Source of the DNA: Hamiltosporidium magnivora
Taxonomy: Eukaryota > Microsporidia > Dubosqiidae
Direction: 5' to 3'
NCBI GenBank assembly: GCA_004325065.1
Contig: PITI01000344.1
Location: forward strand, 1-14,091
Length of the DNA stretch: 14,091 bases
Numbering within the stretch: the first letter of the stretch is position 1; every line of letters begins with the position of its first letter. The notes beneath the pieces were generated by a model. It searched no databases, had not been told where the DNA came from, and saw only the letters and a program-made list of their open reading frames with translations. Shown piece by piece: positions 1 to 9,514 of the stretch. Both the position numbers and the translations under genes were made by a program.

Positions 1-164
1 TAGGAAATAACGGGGGTTCTATTGGACATGGGAGGTTTATTGGCCCGTGACATTTATTAATGTATATTTAAAAATCACATATTGATAGGGATTATATGCA
101 TAATTATGTATTTGAAAAACAAAAATTCCAAATTTGATTTTATAAGACTAGCTATCTAAAAAAA

Positions 165-650
165 CATTTTAAGGCTTTTTATACAATAAAAACTTCGAAC
201 CAACTTCTACGAAAATGTATTTAACAATTAATTACTGCTTCCACAAATTAAAGTCAGAGATTAAATCTAGAACATGAAAATTTTTGCTAATCAAAAAATT
301 ATTTAAATTACAGAAGAGTCTTTTTGCTAACAGCTACTCTAGGAGGTTGAAAAGAAATTTTTTAGTTTTATGTATTTTGCAAGCGATAAGAATTATGAAT
401 ATGGATGGTTTACTAAAAATAAAGAAATGTATTGTTCAAATAAGACATAAAACCGCAATTCTATAAAAAATTGAAATTATACCCTAACTCATTCTGTTTC
501 TTCAGACCCGCATGTCTATTTTGGTTATTTTTAAAGAAAACCCCAGTAATTTGTCAAACTTTTGTAAACTTATAACCAACTGCCATTTAAACGAGAATGC
601 ATAGAGGACAAGCCAAACTTTCTTTAGAATTAATGAACACTACTTTCAAC
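165..650 (+). pseudogene. Decayed copy of the membrane-anchored protein kinase family
   Basis: No intact gene is present, but several translated patches match the intact kinase at 12471-13793 in the same order. The patches are: L-x-HEN at about 267-281 (intact HEN 111-113); LFA followed nine residues later by NF at 317-361 (intact LFA 138-140 and NF 151-152); then Q-x-I-x-I-M-N-M-x4-K-I at about 380-418 (intact Q-x-L-x-V-L-N-F-x4-K-I, 158-171); and C-x-LNENA-stop-RTS...HYF at 581-646, which resembles kinase subdomain XI (intact C271, R279, HPFF 288-291). The patches lie in two frames with stops between them, and the total is about 180 bases shorter than the intact gene over the same span. The glycine loop and the HRD and DFG segments are not recognisable. 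A hydrophobic stretch in the last frame near 809-880 might be the old membrane anchor. The assignment is by eye and could be partly chance in AT-rich DNA. Confidence 0.5.
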
Positions 651-1319
651 TATGTTTTCAACCAAAACAAGCAAAGTTAAAAAGAACTTTTGAATCTGCA
701 TTTATTTTTTTCCTATTCAAATTTTAAACAAAGTAATTTTTTTCCTAATATAAAATTAAACCGACTTCTCTATCAGATTTAACAAAATACGCTTTTATTA
801 CACATGTCAGCTCGATATATTTCTATATTCTACATTTTTCACTATTTTTTTCGTTTTTAATATTTGATTTTTTTGGCTTAACAAGAATTTTTATATAAAA
901 ATTTTTTTAAAATTTCTACATACCTATGAACATATTCCTTTGCAAAAACAGATTTGTGAATATTTTTTACTACAAAAAATAAATCTTAATTTGGTATTTT
1001 TGTGTAACTATGGTATAATAACTAAAAAAACCTCATCTATAAAAACATTAAGCGCTATTCCGAGCCATGAAAAATAAAGAATATTTGATCCTATTTTTTA
1101 TTACTTATTTAATATTAGGTTTCAACAAAAATAGGATATTTTTATCCTTTATGTTAGAGTTAAATCATGTTTTAATTCAGTAAAAATGTTAATATCTTTG
1201 TTAAACGAGTGAGGAGTAAAATATTAAGCAACCTGATTAAACGTGTTAATATATTTCAAGATAGACATTTTTGATGAAAATTTACATAAAAGATTCCCAT
1301 ATAAACAATCTTGTAATAT
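651..1319. other. AT-rich stretch without a supported gene
   Basis: No open frame or RNA gene is supported here. The first part may hold the eroded C-terminal tail of the kinase relic just upstream. The last 250 bases may hold an eroded start of repeat copy A, but the match to copy B there is too weak to claim. Confidence 0.4.
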
Positions 1320-2165
1320 GGTTGAGTATTTATCGACTAGATGCAAAAAAGACTTAAATAACTATATCACATGACACAATGAAGTGCAAATCTACGAACA
1401 CCTGTTACAACAGATATAAATCAAAATCTACAAAACGAATTAAAAGTATCTCAATCCAAGGAATTTTTAAAAATGTGTATACAGATATAAGTGTAAACGC
1501 CACAAAAAAACAGCTGTCAAAATTCTGAATAATAGGCTAGAAATATTCATTTGGCGACAAGATTCTAGATACTTTTACCTTCAATGAATTAGGAATTATT
1601 TCCCAATATTCACTTCAAATAGTTGAAACTGAAAGAAAAATAATTTTATGGTCTATTAACCAAACGAGATAGGTATCATTTATATATTTAGCATTAAAAT
1701 AATTCATTATGTGATAATTCGGGATCTTATTGGGTCAAAATACCATGAAATTAATCTTAAAAGAACTACAATATTTATGAGTGTAAAGACTCATCATTCA
1801 GTCGATAATTCTCAAAAGGAGTCGAAATAATTTTTTTTCAAAAGTAGAAAAGAAATTTATCGAGACAAATACCAGAGAGAGTTTGAATAGGATGTAAATA
1901 TGCGGTATTAAAGAGGCATAGGTGCATAACCGACCAACACCTCTTGTAAAGCTAGGTGGACAGCGGGAATGATGGAGTTAGACTATTAAATACCAGAAAT
2001 ATTTTACTCCATAAATTCAATGGCGTAACTACAATGAAAAAGCCGACAATAAACCAAAATGAAGCATCTGATTTTGAGAAAGAGAATTAATCGGTAAAAT
2101 AACTAGAATAATTATTTAAAAGCGAGGAATATGTTTTTAACTTATGTTTTGATCAAATAGCAGTT
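1320..2165 (+). repeat. Copy A of a decayed, coding-like dispersed repeat
   Basis: This stretch aligns along its length with the reverse complement of about 9515-10350 (copy B). Matching blocks include ACAATAAAC near 2045 with its flanks, GTCGAAATAATTT near 1823, the ATATG-GGTATTA block near 1897, an ACC-x-CCAACA-x-CCTCTT block near 1937, and a CTACRAAAC block near 1427. One frame around 2036-2085 reads KKPTINQNEASDFE, against KEPTINxNEESDLE in copy B, so the ancestor was protein-coding. Copy A carries many stops and has drifted toward A and T. The product is unidentified; a gag-like retroelement protein or a lineage-specific gene family are both possible. Edges are approximate. Confidence 0.6.
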
Positions 2166-2604
2166 AAAAATATTTGCATTGCTCGGTTAAAATTATAAAG
2201 AATATAAATGAAAAATCTATAAGTTCATAAAGGCTAAATTTGAATATTTTGGATAACCGAATATATCTTCTACAATATTGGGTGGAATATTGAATTTTAA
2301 AAATGTTTTGAAACCGTTCAAATCTAAAAAGGGTGAAAATTATTAAAAATCAACTTCATTCTTTCTAGCATTTCTTGTACGGAATCTAAAATAAAAATAT
2401 TTGGATTTTGATTATTTTCAATCGATAATTTATTAACTTAAATTCTGGGTTCAATTGTTTTGAATTCTATGAATTTTCTTCTAATTCTTTAATCATCATC
2501 CTTTCTTCTTCTATTCAAACCTATAAAATCATTAATTTTTTTATTTTTATTTTTTTTACTTTGGTTTTTAAAATATATTTTAAGAAATTTTAGGTTAACA
2601 TTGA
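2166..2604. other. AT-rich intergenic stretch upstream of the POT1-like gene
   Basis: No coding frame, RNA gene or repeat is supported. The stretch becomes strongly T-rich from about 2460 to 2580, just before the C-rich motif and start of the POT1-like gene, and presumably contains its promoter. Confidence 0.4.
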
Positions 2605-2606
2605 AA

Positions 2607-2613
2607 TACCCCA
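2607..2613 (+). promoter_or_regulatory. C-rich start-proximal motif
   Basis: A run of four C (2609-2612) inside ACCCCAA lies 11 bases before the ATG at 2624, within otherwise almost C-free DNA. CCC-like and GGG-like motifs just upstream of start codons are an established feature of microsporidian genes. Here it supports both the assignment to that group and the choice of start. The other two intact genes show no obvious equivalent. Confidence 0.4.
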
Positions 2614-2623
2614 ACACAAAAAA

Positions 2624-4099
2624 ATGTACTTTTGTGGTCAAATAATGAAAAAAATATTCGAAGAAAAGCCATTTTTACAAATAAAGGCAACCAACAAAAC
2701 ATTTTTAATAGAATTTCCGAAAAACCTAATCGATATTTTCAATCAAGCAATTGATGATCAATGGATACAGATTACCGGTATTTTTATTTTAGAAAAAGAT
2801 AAAATTACAATTACTAACGATTCTAAAATTGAATATACAAAATATCAAATTAAAAAATATTCTAATCCTACTGATTATGTCGCCTTAAATAAAATGGAAA
2901 TGAATAAATATTGTAACGTAATTTGTATTGTTGTAGGATATCTTGAACCAAAGCAATCCAAAGGAAGTGATTGGGTATCTACAATTATAATTACCGATGA
3001 AAGCATGGAAACCAACAAAATATTTGTAAAAATATTTTCTAAAACTCCATTATTTCCTTTTGGATTTAACAACGGTGATATAATAAAAATAAAAAATATT
3101 AAATTAATTAAACCTAATATAGCAATAACAGGAAAACAAAATGAAGTAAAATTAATTTATAATTTTTTTACTAACAATCTTTATACGGAAAATATATATG
3201 AAGAAAATAGAATTACTTGTTTAAGAAATATTTATTTAGAAAATAATCAGAAATATGTGAGACAATTGAAAATATGTGATTTAAAAGAAACTTGCTATTT
3301 CGATTTTTGTGGATTACTAATTAATCGACAAATAGAAAAAAATAATTTGGTAATTTTAACTTTGATAGATTATACAGTGAATTGTAACATTAAAAATGTA
3401 ATTTGTGATGAGGAATTTGCTAATAATATGATACTTTATGTTAAAGCATGGGACAAGCATGCAGAAATGGCAAAATCATTAGAAATAAACGAAATATATC
3501 TTTTTAAAAACTTAAGATTATCAGATAAAGATTTTATCCTAATAGCTCATATGTCAGAACTTAGAAAGTGCACGATATTAAATGTAGATAATGGACATGT
3601 TTTAAGACAATCGATATACCAGGAACAAGAAATATATAAAGAATCGTTTTTGACTTCTATTTTAAGCAACGATGAAATTCCATACGGCCTAAGCTCTTTA
3701 CAAACTGTACCTATTTATAATATTAAGATATCCGGGTTACATCGAATCAAAGCAACAGTTAAATTCCATTTTCCATTTGGAATATTGTGCTTATATTTTT
3801 GTAGAGCTTGTAAATTAACCGATATCAATAAAAACTCAATTGAAGAACATGTTTTTCAAAATTCTAATTGTAATATTGATAAAATTAATATTTGCAGATT
3901 TATTCTCAAAGATACATCGGGTTCTTGTGTCGCATTATGTCGAGGCAAAATTTTGGAATATTTTTTTAGGGATGAGAATTTTTCTATTCATAGTACAAAG
4001 CCTTTGGATATTTTAATTATGTCTGTTTCAAGTGATGAAGGATTTAAACATCATATTTTAGATGCCATTTTTGACATAAAAAATTCACTTTCGTTGTAA
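2624..4099 (+). CDS. POT1: POT1-like telomere single-strand DNA-binding protein
   Basis: This 491-residue protein resembles POT1, which binds the single-stranded telomere overhang in the nucleus, protects chromosome ends and regulates telomerase. The clearest evidence is the first OB fold (about 95-180), with NVICIVVGYLEPKxSKGSDW, a TIIITDES strand and NNGDIIKIKNIKL, in the order typical of the POT1/TEBP-alpha telomere-binding domain. A second OB-like domain follows (about 215-320: AWDKHAEMAKSLE, then a K-N-L-R strand). The C-terminal third (about 345-491) holds FCRAC (C393, C396), H409, C416 and C424 and ends with an FILKD-x-SGSC strand, like the zinc-containing third OB fold of animal POT1. 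About 90 residues precede OB1, more than in human POT1. A second ATG lies at codon 8; the first was kept because of the C-rich motif before it. RPA large subunit is the main alternative, but the KGSDW/ITDES signature favours POT1. Confidence 0.75.
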   Translation: MYFCGQIMKKIFEEKPFLQIKATNKTFLIEFPKNLIDIFNQAIDDQWIQITGIFILEKDKITITNDSKIEYTKYQIKKYSNPTDYVALNKMEMNKYCNVICIVVGYLEPKQSKGSDWVSTIIITDESMETNKIFVKIFSKTPLFPFGFNNGDIIKIKNIKLIKPNIAITGKQNEVKLIYNFFTNNLYTENIYEENRITCLRNIYLENNQKYVRQLKICDLKETCYFDFCGLLINRQIEKNNLVILTLIDYTVNCNIKNVICDEEFANNMILYVKAWDKHAEMAKSLEINEIYLFKNLRLSDKDFILIAHMSELRKCTILNVDNGHVLRQSIYQEQEIYKESFLTSILSNDEIPYGLSSLQTVPIYNIKISGLHRIKATVKFHFPFGILCLYFCRACKLTDINKNSIEEHVFQNSNCNIDKINICRFILKDTSGSCVALCRGKILEYFFRDENFSIHSTKPLDILIMSVSSDEGFKHHILDAIFDIKNSLSL

Positions 4100-4158
4100 A
4101 AGCATTCAAAAAATAGCTAGGAATCAATATCTGTATCATTAATAATCATCATATAATT

Positions 4159-4164
4159 AATAAA
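4159..4164 (+). terminator. Likely polyadenylation signal of the POT1-like gene
   Basis: An AATAAA hexamer starts 60 bases past the stop codon and is followed by a T-rich stretch. The other two intact genes have the same hexamer 71 and 62 bases past their stops, which argues against pure chance even in AT-rich DNA. Confidence 0.35.
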
Positions 4165-4499
4165 TTTTATTTTTATATTAAATACACTATTTGTATATTT
4201 CTATTATCTAATTTAACCATTTAGATACGATATAAAGCAAAAATATTTCGATATGGTAATACAAAAATATTTAAAATGAAATAATTTTTAGATTTATTAA
4301 ACGAATAAATGCTTGATTATAACTTATTAAGCTATAAAATGTTGTATGAGATTATTAATATATGTGCATTGTATTTTAACTTATTTATGAATACAGTTTT
4401 ACCATAGCAAAATTCAAGTAATAATAATTGAAAGCACATTATATTTCCAGAATAAACTATAAAAAATTATATTTTTGTAATTATTAATTAATAGCAAAT
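4165..4499. other. AT-rich stretch between the POT1-like gene and a pseudogene
   Basis: No gene, RNA or repeat could be supported. It lies between the 3' end of the POT1-like gene and the 3' end of the decayed secretory-protein paralogue on the opposite strand, and may contain the last eroded codons of that relic. Confidence 0.35.
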
Positions 4500-6307
4500 T
4501 AAAATCTTTTTAGAATTTTATTTCCTACTTGTACTTTAAATAAAATTTATTATTTGTAAATTTATAATAAACGGTAGACTTTTTTTACGGGTACAAAATC
4601 TATAAATATTTTAAAACACGAAAAAAATACATTACAGAATTATAAAGTTAATTTTGAAATAAAAAAACCGCTCAATCTAATTTATCATTAGAATATTTTT
4701 GATAAAGATTCTCAGCTTCAGCAAATATTCAATTTTCATATTTTGTTAAATAATGTTCATTTTTTTGAAGAAAATTAATACCTTTAGAATATTATATGCA
4801 TTTTTGAGTATTTGTGTTAAAATTCTCATGAATTTGTATCTTATTGCATTACTGCAAGAAAATTTATAATTTTTTTAACAAAACTTGGCAATATAAAATA
4901 TTTGGTACGCTTGTTTAAAGTTGAAGTGAAGTAAGCCTAACCAGATTAAAAACCATCTACTTGCAATGCGTGTGTAAAAATAATGTGAAAATCATTGTTT
5001 GGGGTATTGTATGGGATATATACCACGGTCTAGTCAAGCAAAACACTTATAACCCCGAATTAAAACATATTAAAGGAAACAAATAGAAAAATAAATGATG
5101 AACTTTATATAAATGATCTGAGATAAAAAATTGAGGATGATATATATAGGAATAGAGTAGAGGTTTTTTTTTAGCGAAAATAGAAAAACATGTTAATTTT
5201 GAAATGGTTTAGGCTCTTAAAACCGGCTTTATGTGCAAAAGAACACCACCAGGAAATACTAGAGAATGATCAGCAACATAATATTTTGCCTTCTTTTCTT
5301 TCATGCTTAAACCTCGAGATGTAGAACATGACTCGAATAGGTGAGTAAATATTGAAACAGTTTTGTTTATAATTAATTGTAGAATAATATTTTATTTTTT
5401 AGTTTCGCGATGAAGAAATAATAAACAAACAAAAAAACCATCTGTTTGAAATTATTAAATTCAATACTGTAAAATTAACGTAATATGTTCGGAGAAATAA
5501 AAATCATTTTTATTTCAGGTTGCTCTTTGGAGATTTGTATAGAAGAAAGAAGATCATGGAAACCATAAAAATTTTTCTATGAACTTAGTTTGCAGCTCTT
5601 TGCGTGAATAGTGTGGAAAAAATGATTTGGCCTTGGATATTGATATTTCAAAGCCGTAAAACCAACTCCATCAATTCATTTCGGAATATAGGCCTTTGAA
5701 TATAGCATAAAATACTTTTCAAATTATATAAGTTATGTAAAAGATCTGAGTAGTTGCTGTCGCATTGATGCGCCTCTAAATACTACATAAATGTCGCAAA
5801 TTTATGTCTTAGCCGGATCTCTATTCAGTAGAAACTCGTGGCTAATGAAGAAACTGTTGTTCGGGAAGTATATCTACCTATTTATCGGAAATTATGACAA
5901 TTCTGGCAATTTCCTCGACGATAAATGGATATCACATACCTTTTAGGCATAATTGTTGCGAATAACTCACAAAAGCATTTTAAAGGAATGTTATTAAAGT
6001 ATTCGTTGTATAAAATTGACAACATCTTATATGTAAAAGAAACTAAATGAAATAATCGACATTTATAAAAGTATATGATATTTATTAAATAAAAAACTTT
6101 ATGTTTCAATGAAAAGGCATTGCAACTAAAAAAACCATTAGAGTACCTCAAACCAGAAATACAGTATGAATGAGACATATTCCAGTATTTAGAATTCGTA
6201 GAAACATTCAGTCCGTTTATTTTCACATATGGAAATAATTTCGATTGAGGCTGAATATCTATGAATACCAATATATGACATAGAATAAGCCCAAAAGAGA
6301 GCTTTAT
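4500..6307 (-). pseudogene. Decayed, nearly full-length paralogue of the secretory protein at 7242-9212
   Basis: Read on the minus strand, this matches the intact protein nearly end to end. Codons 6403 to 5885 are free of stops, unusual for this base composition. A start-like ATA (6307-6305) is followed by KLSFGLILCHILVFI, a typical signal peptide, so the original ATG seems lost. Collinear anchors follow: YRR-x8-FR-x-IGRYT at 5923-5867 (intact YRR-x8-FKVFGEFT, 149-167); ATF-x13-SDLLHNLY at 5797-5726 (intact ATF-x13-SNLLQEIY, 200-223); V-x7-K-x2-R at 5332-5297 (intact 317-328); after a frame shift, FAEAENLYQ-KYSN at 4725-4687 (intact FDDLENYYRGKYSN, 543-556); and KIF-x9-Y-x11-LF at 4612-4538 (intact EIF-x9-Y-x11-LF, 591-615). 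In-frame stops, at least one frame shift and indels show it is dead. It points away from its intact relative, head to head. Confidence 0.75.
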
Positions 6308-7241
6308 TGCAATAAAAATATGGATTTCTATGTCATTTAAAGATAAAAAGAACCAAAAATAAAGATAACATCCAAAACATAGTAATTTTTTAAAATAAAC
6401 AGATCACAACACAGTCTTAACTTATTGCAAAAAAATCAAATATGAACCATGAGTTAACCAAATATCTGAGCAATTTAACTAAACAAATATAACGAAGACA
6501 AAAACCAACACTAAAATGGTTGTATTTAACGAAAGTGTTAAAAAAAGTAAAAATTCAAGATTACATAACGAAAATTAAACATAGTGCAAATTTATGACGT
6601 ATAAAGAACGAGTCACAGATTAATAGTTTAAAATTTTATTAAAAAGCAAAATATATCGATTGAAGAAAACTGAATAAAGATCTTTTAAAATTTTCAGTAT
6701 TGACAGTCGATTAAATATAAAACTAAATATTTTTTTAAGATTTACTCGAAGGTTAGAATAAGTCTTCAAAAAACATGAAAAACATTATGTTCCAAAATCA
6801 GGTAAAATATACTTATTACCTTTTTTGCTACAATAAAAAATGGTTTAAAAATGTTTGCACATATTAAAAAGGCTTTAATATCTTTTTATTAAAAACAACA
6901 TTCCTTCTTGAAACTCTTAATTGTTTTGTGTTTTAATCTAATCAACCAAAAATGAAATTCTAGAATAATAAAGATAATAAAAACATTAACTTTAACATAA
7001 GATTTAAATTTCTTTCTGATATACGAATTAATAAATTTAAATAAGCTATTACATAATAAAAACAGCTTGTTCTTAAAATTAAACAAATTAATTTGATAAA
7101 TTAAATTTAATCCTGAAATATATTTGAAAACTGATTTTAGGCATTGTAAAATGTAATATAGAGATACTTAAGACCCTTATTAGATTTTTTGATAAATTAA
7201 AAAATTTACAAAACTATTTAATAAAATGAAATCTGATTATT
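6308..7241. other. Divergent intergenic region between intact gene and its inverted dead paralogue
   Basis: This 934-base stretch separates the two divergent copies of the secretory-protein family and presumably holds the promoter of the intact gene. No coding frame is convincing; the 65-codon minus-strand frame near 6889-7086 has no ATG and is dominated by F, K, I and N, as expected from T-rich DNA. An out-of-frame upstream ATG at 7226 opens a 17-codon reading frame that ends at 7279 and overlaps the start of the intact gene. Confidence 0.45.
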
Positions 7242-9212
7242 ATGAAAGTAAATTTTTTTTGGCTGGTATTTGGAAGTAAATGTCTTTGTGCGGAATTGAC
7301 TGCTATGAAACAAGCATATTCTCAATGTATAAAAAGTGATAAGATTAAAATTGGTGAATGTATCAATGATATCGTACACAATAGTATAATAAAACAGAAA
7401 GAAGCATATATCTCATGTGAAAATAAAAAATACTTTGTTTTTTATGATATTAAACAAGAAAATTCGGAACTTCTGAAAGATATTATTACCGTTATAAATA
7501 ATCAAAATACACCTTTCTATTGTTCATCGTTAAAATATAATCCAAAAGAAATTTTTGGACCAAGAAAAATTATCGAATCTCACTATAATTTTCTTAATTC
7601 GTCTAATTATTTTAAAGAGAAAACTGATATATCAAGTTGTGATGATAATGTCTGTCATATTTTCGACAAAAAAGGTATGTGTCTTTACAGACGTGTAAAG
7701 GACAGAATAGGTAAAACATTTAAAGTATTTGGTGAGTTTACATTGACAGGATCCAGGTTGAAACATATAGCTTCAAAAATTGAAAAATCTTTTTCGAAAT
7801 CTGATCACATGGGGTATAGAAACGATGATTGTTACATTGCAACATTTTCTAACGAAAAATTATCCAATTTAGATATCTCGATAATATCGAATCTACTCCA
7901 AGAGATTTATGAACAAAATAACCAGGTTTTAAACAATGTAATTATATACATCCCAGATTTTCTCAAAACTGATATAAATCAATATGAAGAACACTTGACT
8001 AGCCAAGGTATAGAATTCAATACATTGTTATTCAAATACAAAATAAAAGGACAGGTTTCGATGCTTTCAAGCGATAGTTTAAAAACTTTGAAGCATTTCA
8101 AGTCTTATAACATAAATCATAATTCAATGATTTCAATTTTATTAGAATCGTTCCAGCTTTTACCGATAAATCAAAGTAAAGATGGATGTGTGGATAGATT
8201 TTTTAGATATCTAAAAGGTAAAAGGGTGTATTTCGATGACTATCAGACAAGAGATTTGGTGAATATGAAAGTTAAAAATGAGGAATTCGTTTCCTTAAAT
8301 TCTTTATTTTATGAATTTAGCTATGAAAGATATTTCACCGATGACGAGATGGAACAAAATCTCTTAAGAACCTATGAAATATATAGATTATATTACAAAA
8401 ACAAGCTTAACGATTGTACATTTGAATATTTTGTTGTATACGATGGAAGAGGACTTCTAAAATACGTGGCTTCTGATATATTTCAATTTTTAAAAGTTTA
8501 CAAACGATGTGATACGCGTAATATTGATTTTTACATGATATTAAAAACGCTAGAGAAATATTTTTTGAATGAAAACTCAATGAATGATTATAACAATATT
8601 TATAGATTACATACTCTAGGAACCGAAGAACCAATATTTATATCCGAAGATCATATATTTGAAACTTCAATCAATATTACGGAAAACACCATACCATTTA
8701 ATGAAAAACTTAATTTATTGTTCGATAAATTGAAAACAGAAATAGTCAAATACTTTGAAGGTATTTCAAAATCGGCAATTAAATACTATAATTACAAAGA
8801 AACTACACATGATTTCGATGATACCATTCCACTTATATATTTTGATGGCAGAATTGATTCTTCTGAAATGTTCGATGACCTAGAAAATTATTATCGCGGT
8901 AAATATTCCAATGGTTCTACAATCCAATATGCACTCGAAAGAACATTCATTGAAGGGAAAAAACGTGTAAAATCTTTACAAGATATCGAATCTATGGAAT
9001 ATTCAATTAATAATGAAATATTTCTTATTATTGATATTGAAGAGGATTTATATATTGCTAAAAATGAAATTTCTTTGGTTCTACTCTTTGATGAATATAA
9101 TTCATGCCTTCGAATATCTGTTGCTAATTCAAGTTTATATAATATAACTCATCTTTTAAATCTTACAAAGATTATTAAAAAAATAGCTAAGGAATCAAGA
9201 AAAATATATTAA
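7242..9212 (+). CDS. Secretory-pathway protein of unknown function (family S), 656 residues
   Basis: I do not recognise this protein. It starts with a short hydrophobic stretch after MKVN (FFWLVFG...CLC-A) that looks like a signal peptide cleaved near residue 18. No further membrane segment is visible, so the mature protein is probably secreted or luminal. Cysteines cluster in the first 200 residues (about 29, 40, 59, 94, 133, 138, 147, 197) and could form disulfides. N-glycosylation sequons occur, for example NSS near 119, NIT near 477 and 633, and NGS near 556. The rest is hydrophilic and mixed, with many short aromatic and Asp/Glu-rich segments; no catalytic motif is apparent. Two decayed relatives lie at 4500-6307 and 10690-11440, so this is the only intact member here of a multi-copy family. 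The ATG is preceded by an out-of-frame ATG at 7226. An eight-T run at codons 4-7 makes a sequencing or slippage error there worth excluding. A host-directed effector is possible but unproven. Confidence 0.8.
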   Translation: MKVNFFWLVFGSKCLCAELTAMKQAYSQCIKSDKIKIGECINDIVHNSIIKQKEAYISCENKKYFVFYDIKQENSELLKDIITVINNQNTPFYCSSLKYNPKEIFGPRKIIESHYNFLNSSNYFKEKTDISSCDDNVCHIFDKKGMCLYRRVKDRIGKTFKVFGEFTLTGSRLKHIASKIEKSFSKSDHMGYRNDDCYIATFSNEKLSNLDISIISNLLQEIYEQNNQVLNNVIIYIPDFLKTDINQYEEHLTSQGIEFNTLLFKYKIKGQVSMLSSDSLKTLKHFKSYNINHNSMISILLESFQLLPINQSKDGCVDRFFRYLKGKRVYFDDYQTRDLVNMKVKNEEFVSLNSLFYEFSYERYFTDDEMEQNLLRTYEIYRLYYKNKLNDCTFEYFVVYDGRGLLKYVASDIFQFLKVYKRCDTRNIDFYMILKTLEKYFLNENSMNDYNNIYRLHTLGTEEPIFISEDHIFETSINITENTIPFNEKLNLLFDKLKTEIVKYFEGISKSAIKYYNYKETTHDFDDTIPLIYFDGRIDSSEMFDDLENYYRGKYSNGSTIQYALERTFIEGKKRVKSLQDIESMEYSINNEIFLIIDIEEDLYIAKNEISLVLLFDEYNSCLRISVANSSLYNITHLLNLTKIIKKIAKESRKIY

Positions 9213-9282
9213 AATTTATTATAGTAAATTCTATTTCTTATATATTTTTTTTAATATTGTTTTATCTGCAAAGTATGTATGT

Positions 9283-9288
9283 AATAAA
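9283..9288 (+). terminator. Likely polyadenylation signal of the family S gene
   Basis: AATAAA begins 71 bases past the stop and is followed within about five bases by a T- and G-rich stretch (TGTTTTTGTTCTTGT), the usual downstream context of a eukaryotic cleavage site. Confidence 0.4.
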
Positions 9289-9446
9289 CAAATGTTTTTG
9301 TTCTTGTAATTGAGAATTTTATGAATTTACGTGTATAAGATATAATACATTTAAACTTATAAAATATTTGTAAAATTCAGTAAATTTTTAGGAAATGTAC
9401 CATTGTGTTTTAAAAAAACAGTAATTAAAATTAAAATAAACAAAGC

Positions 9447-9480
9447 AAAATAAAATAAAATAAAATAAAATAAAATAAAT
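9447..9480 (+). repeat. AAAAT microsatellite
   Basis: Six perfect tandem copies of AAAAT plus a partial copy. It lies just beyond the 3' side of decayed repeat copy B when that repeat is read on the minus strand. It may be simple replication slippage or the remnant of an element tail. Confidence 0.9.
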
Positions 9481-9514
9481 ATTTTATTTAATTGTGTAGT
9501 ATATCAAAAGAACG

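Noticed and set aside
2875..3072. Small minus-strand gene inside the POT1-like gene
   Set aside because: It is a shadow of the conserved OB1 coding region in another frame; the minus-strand frames inside family S (8407-8634) and the kinase (12845-13057) were rejected for the same reason.
5341..5402. Spliceosomal intron with GTGAGT and TTTTTTAG ends on the plus strand
   Set aside because: The coding relic here is on the minus strand and no plus-strand exons flank the candidate; such signals are frequent in AT-rich DNA.
6889..7086. 65-codon minus-strand gene
   Set aside because: It has no ATG start, its composition is what T-rich DNA gives, and it matches none of the local families.
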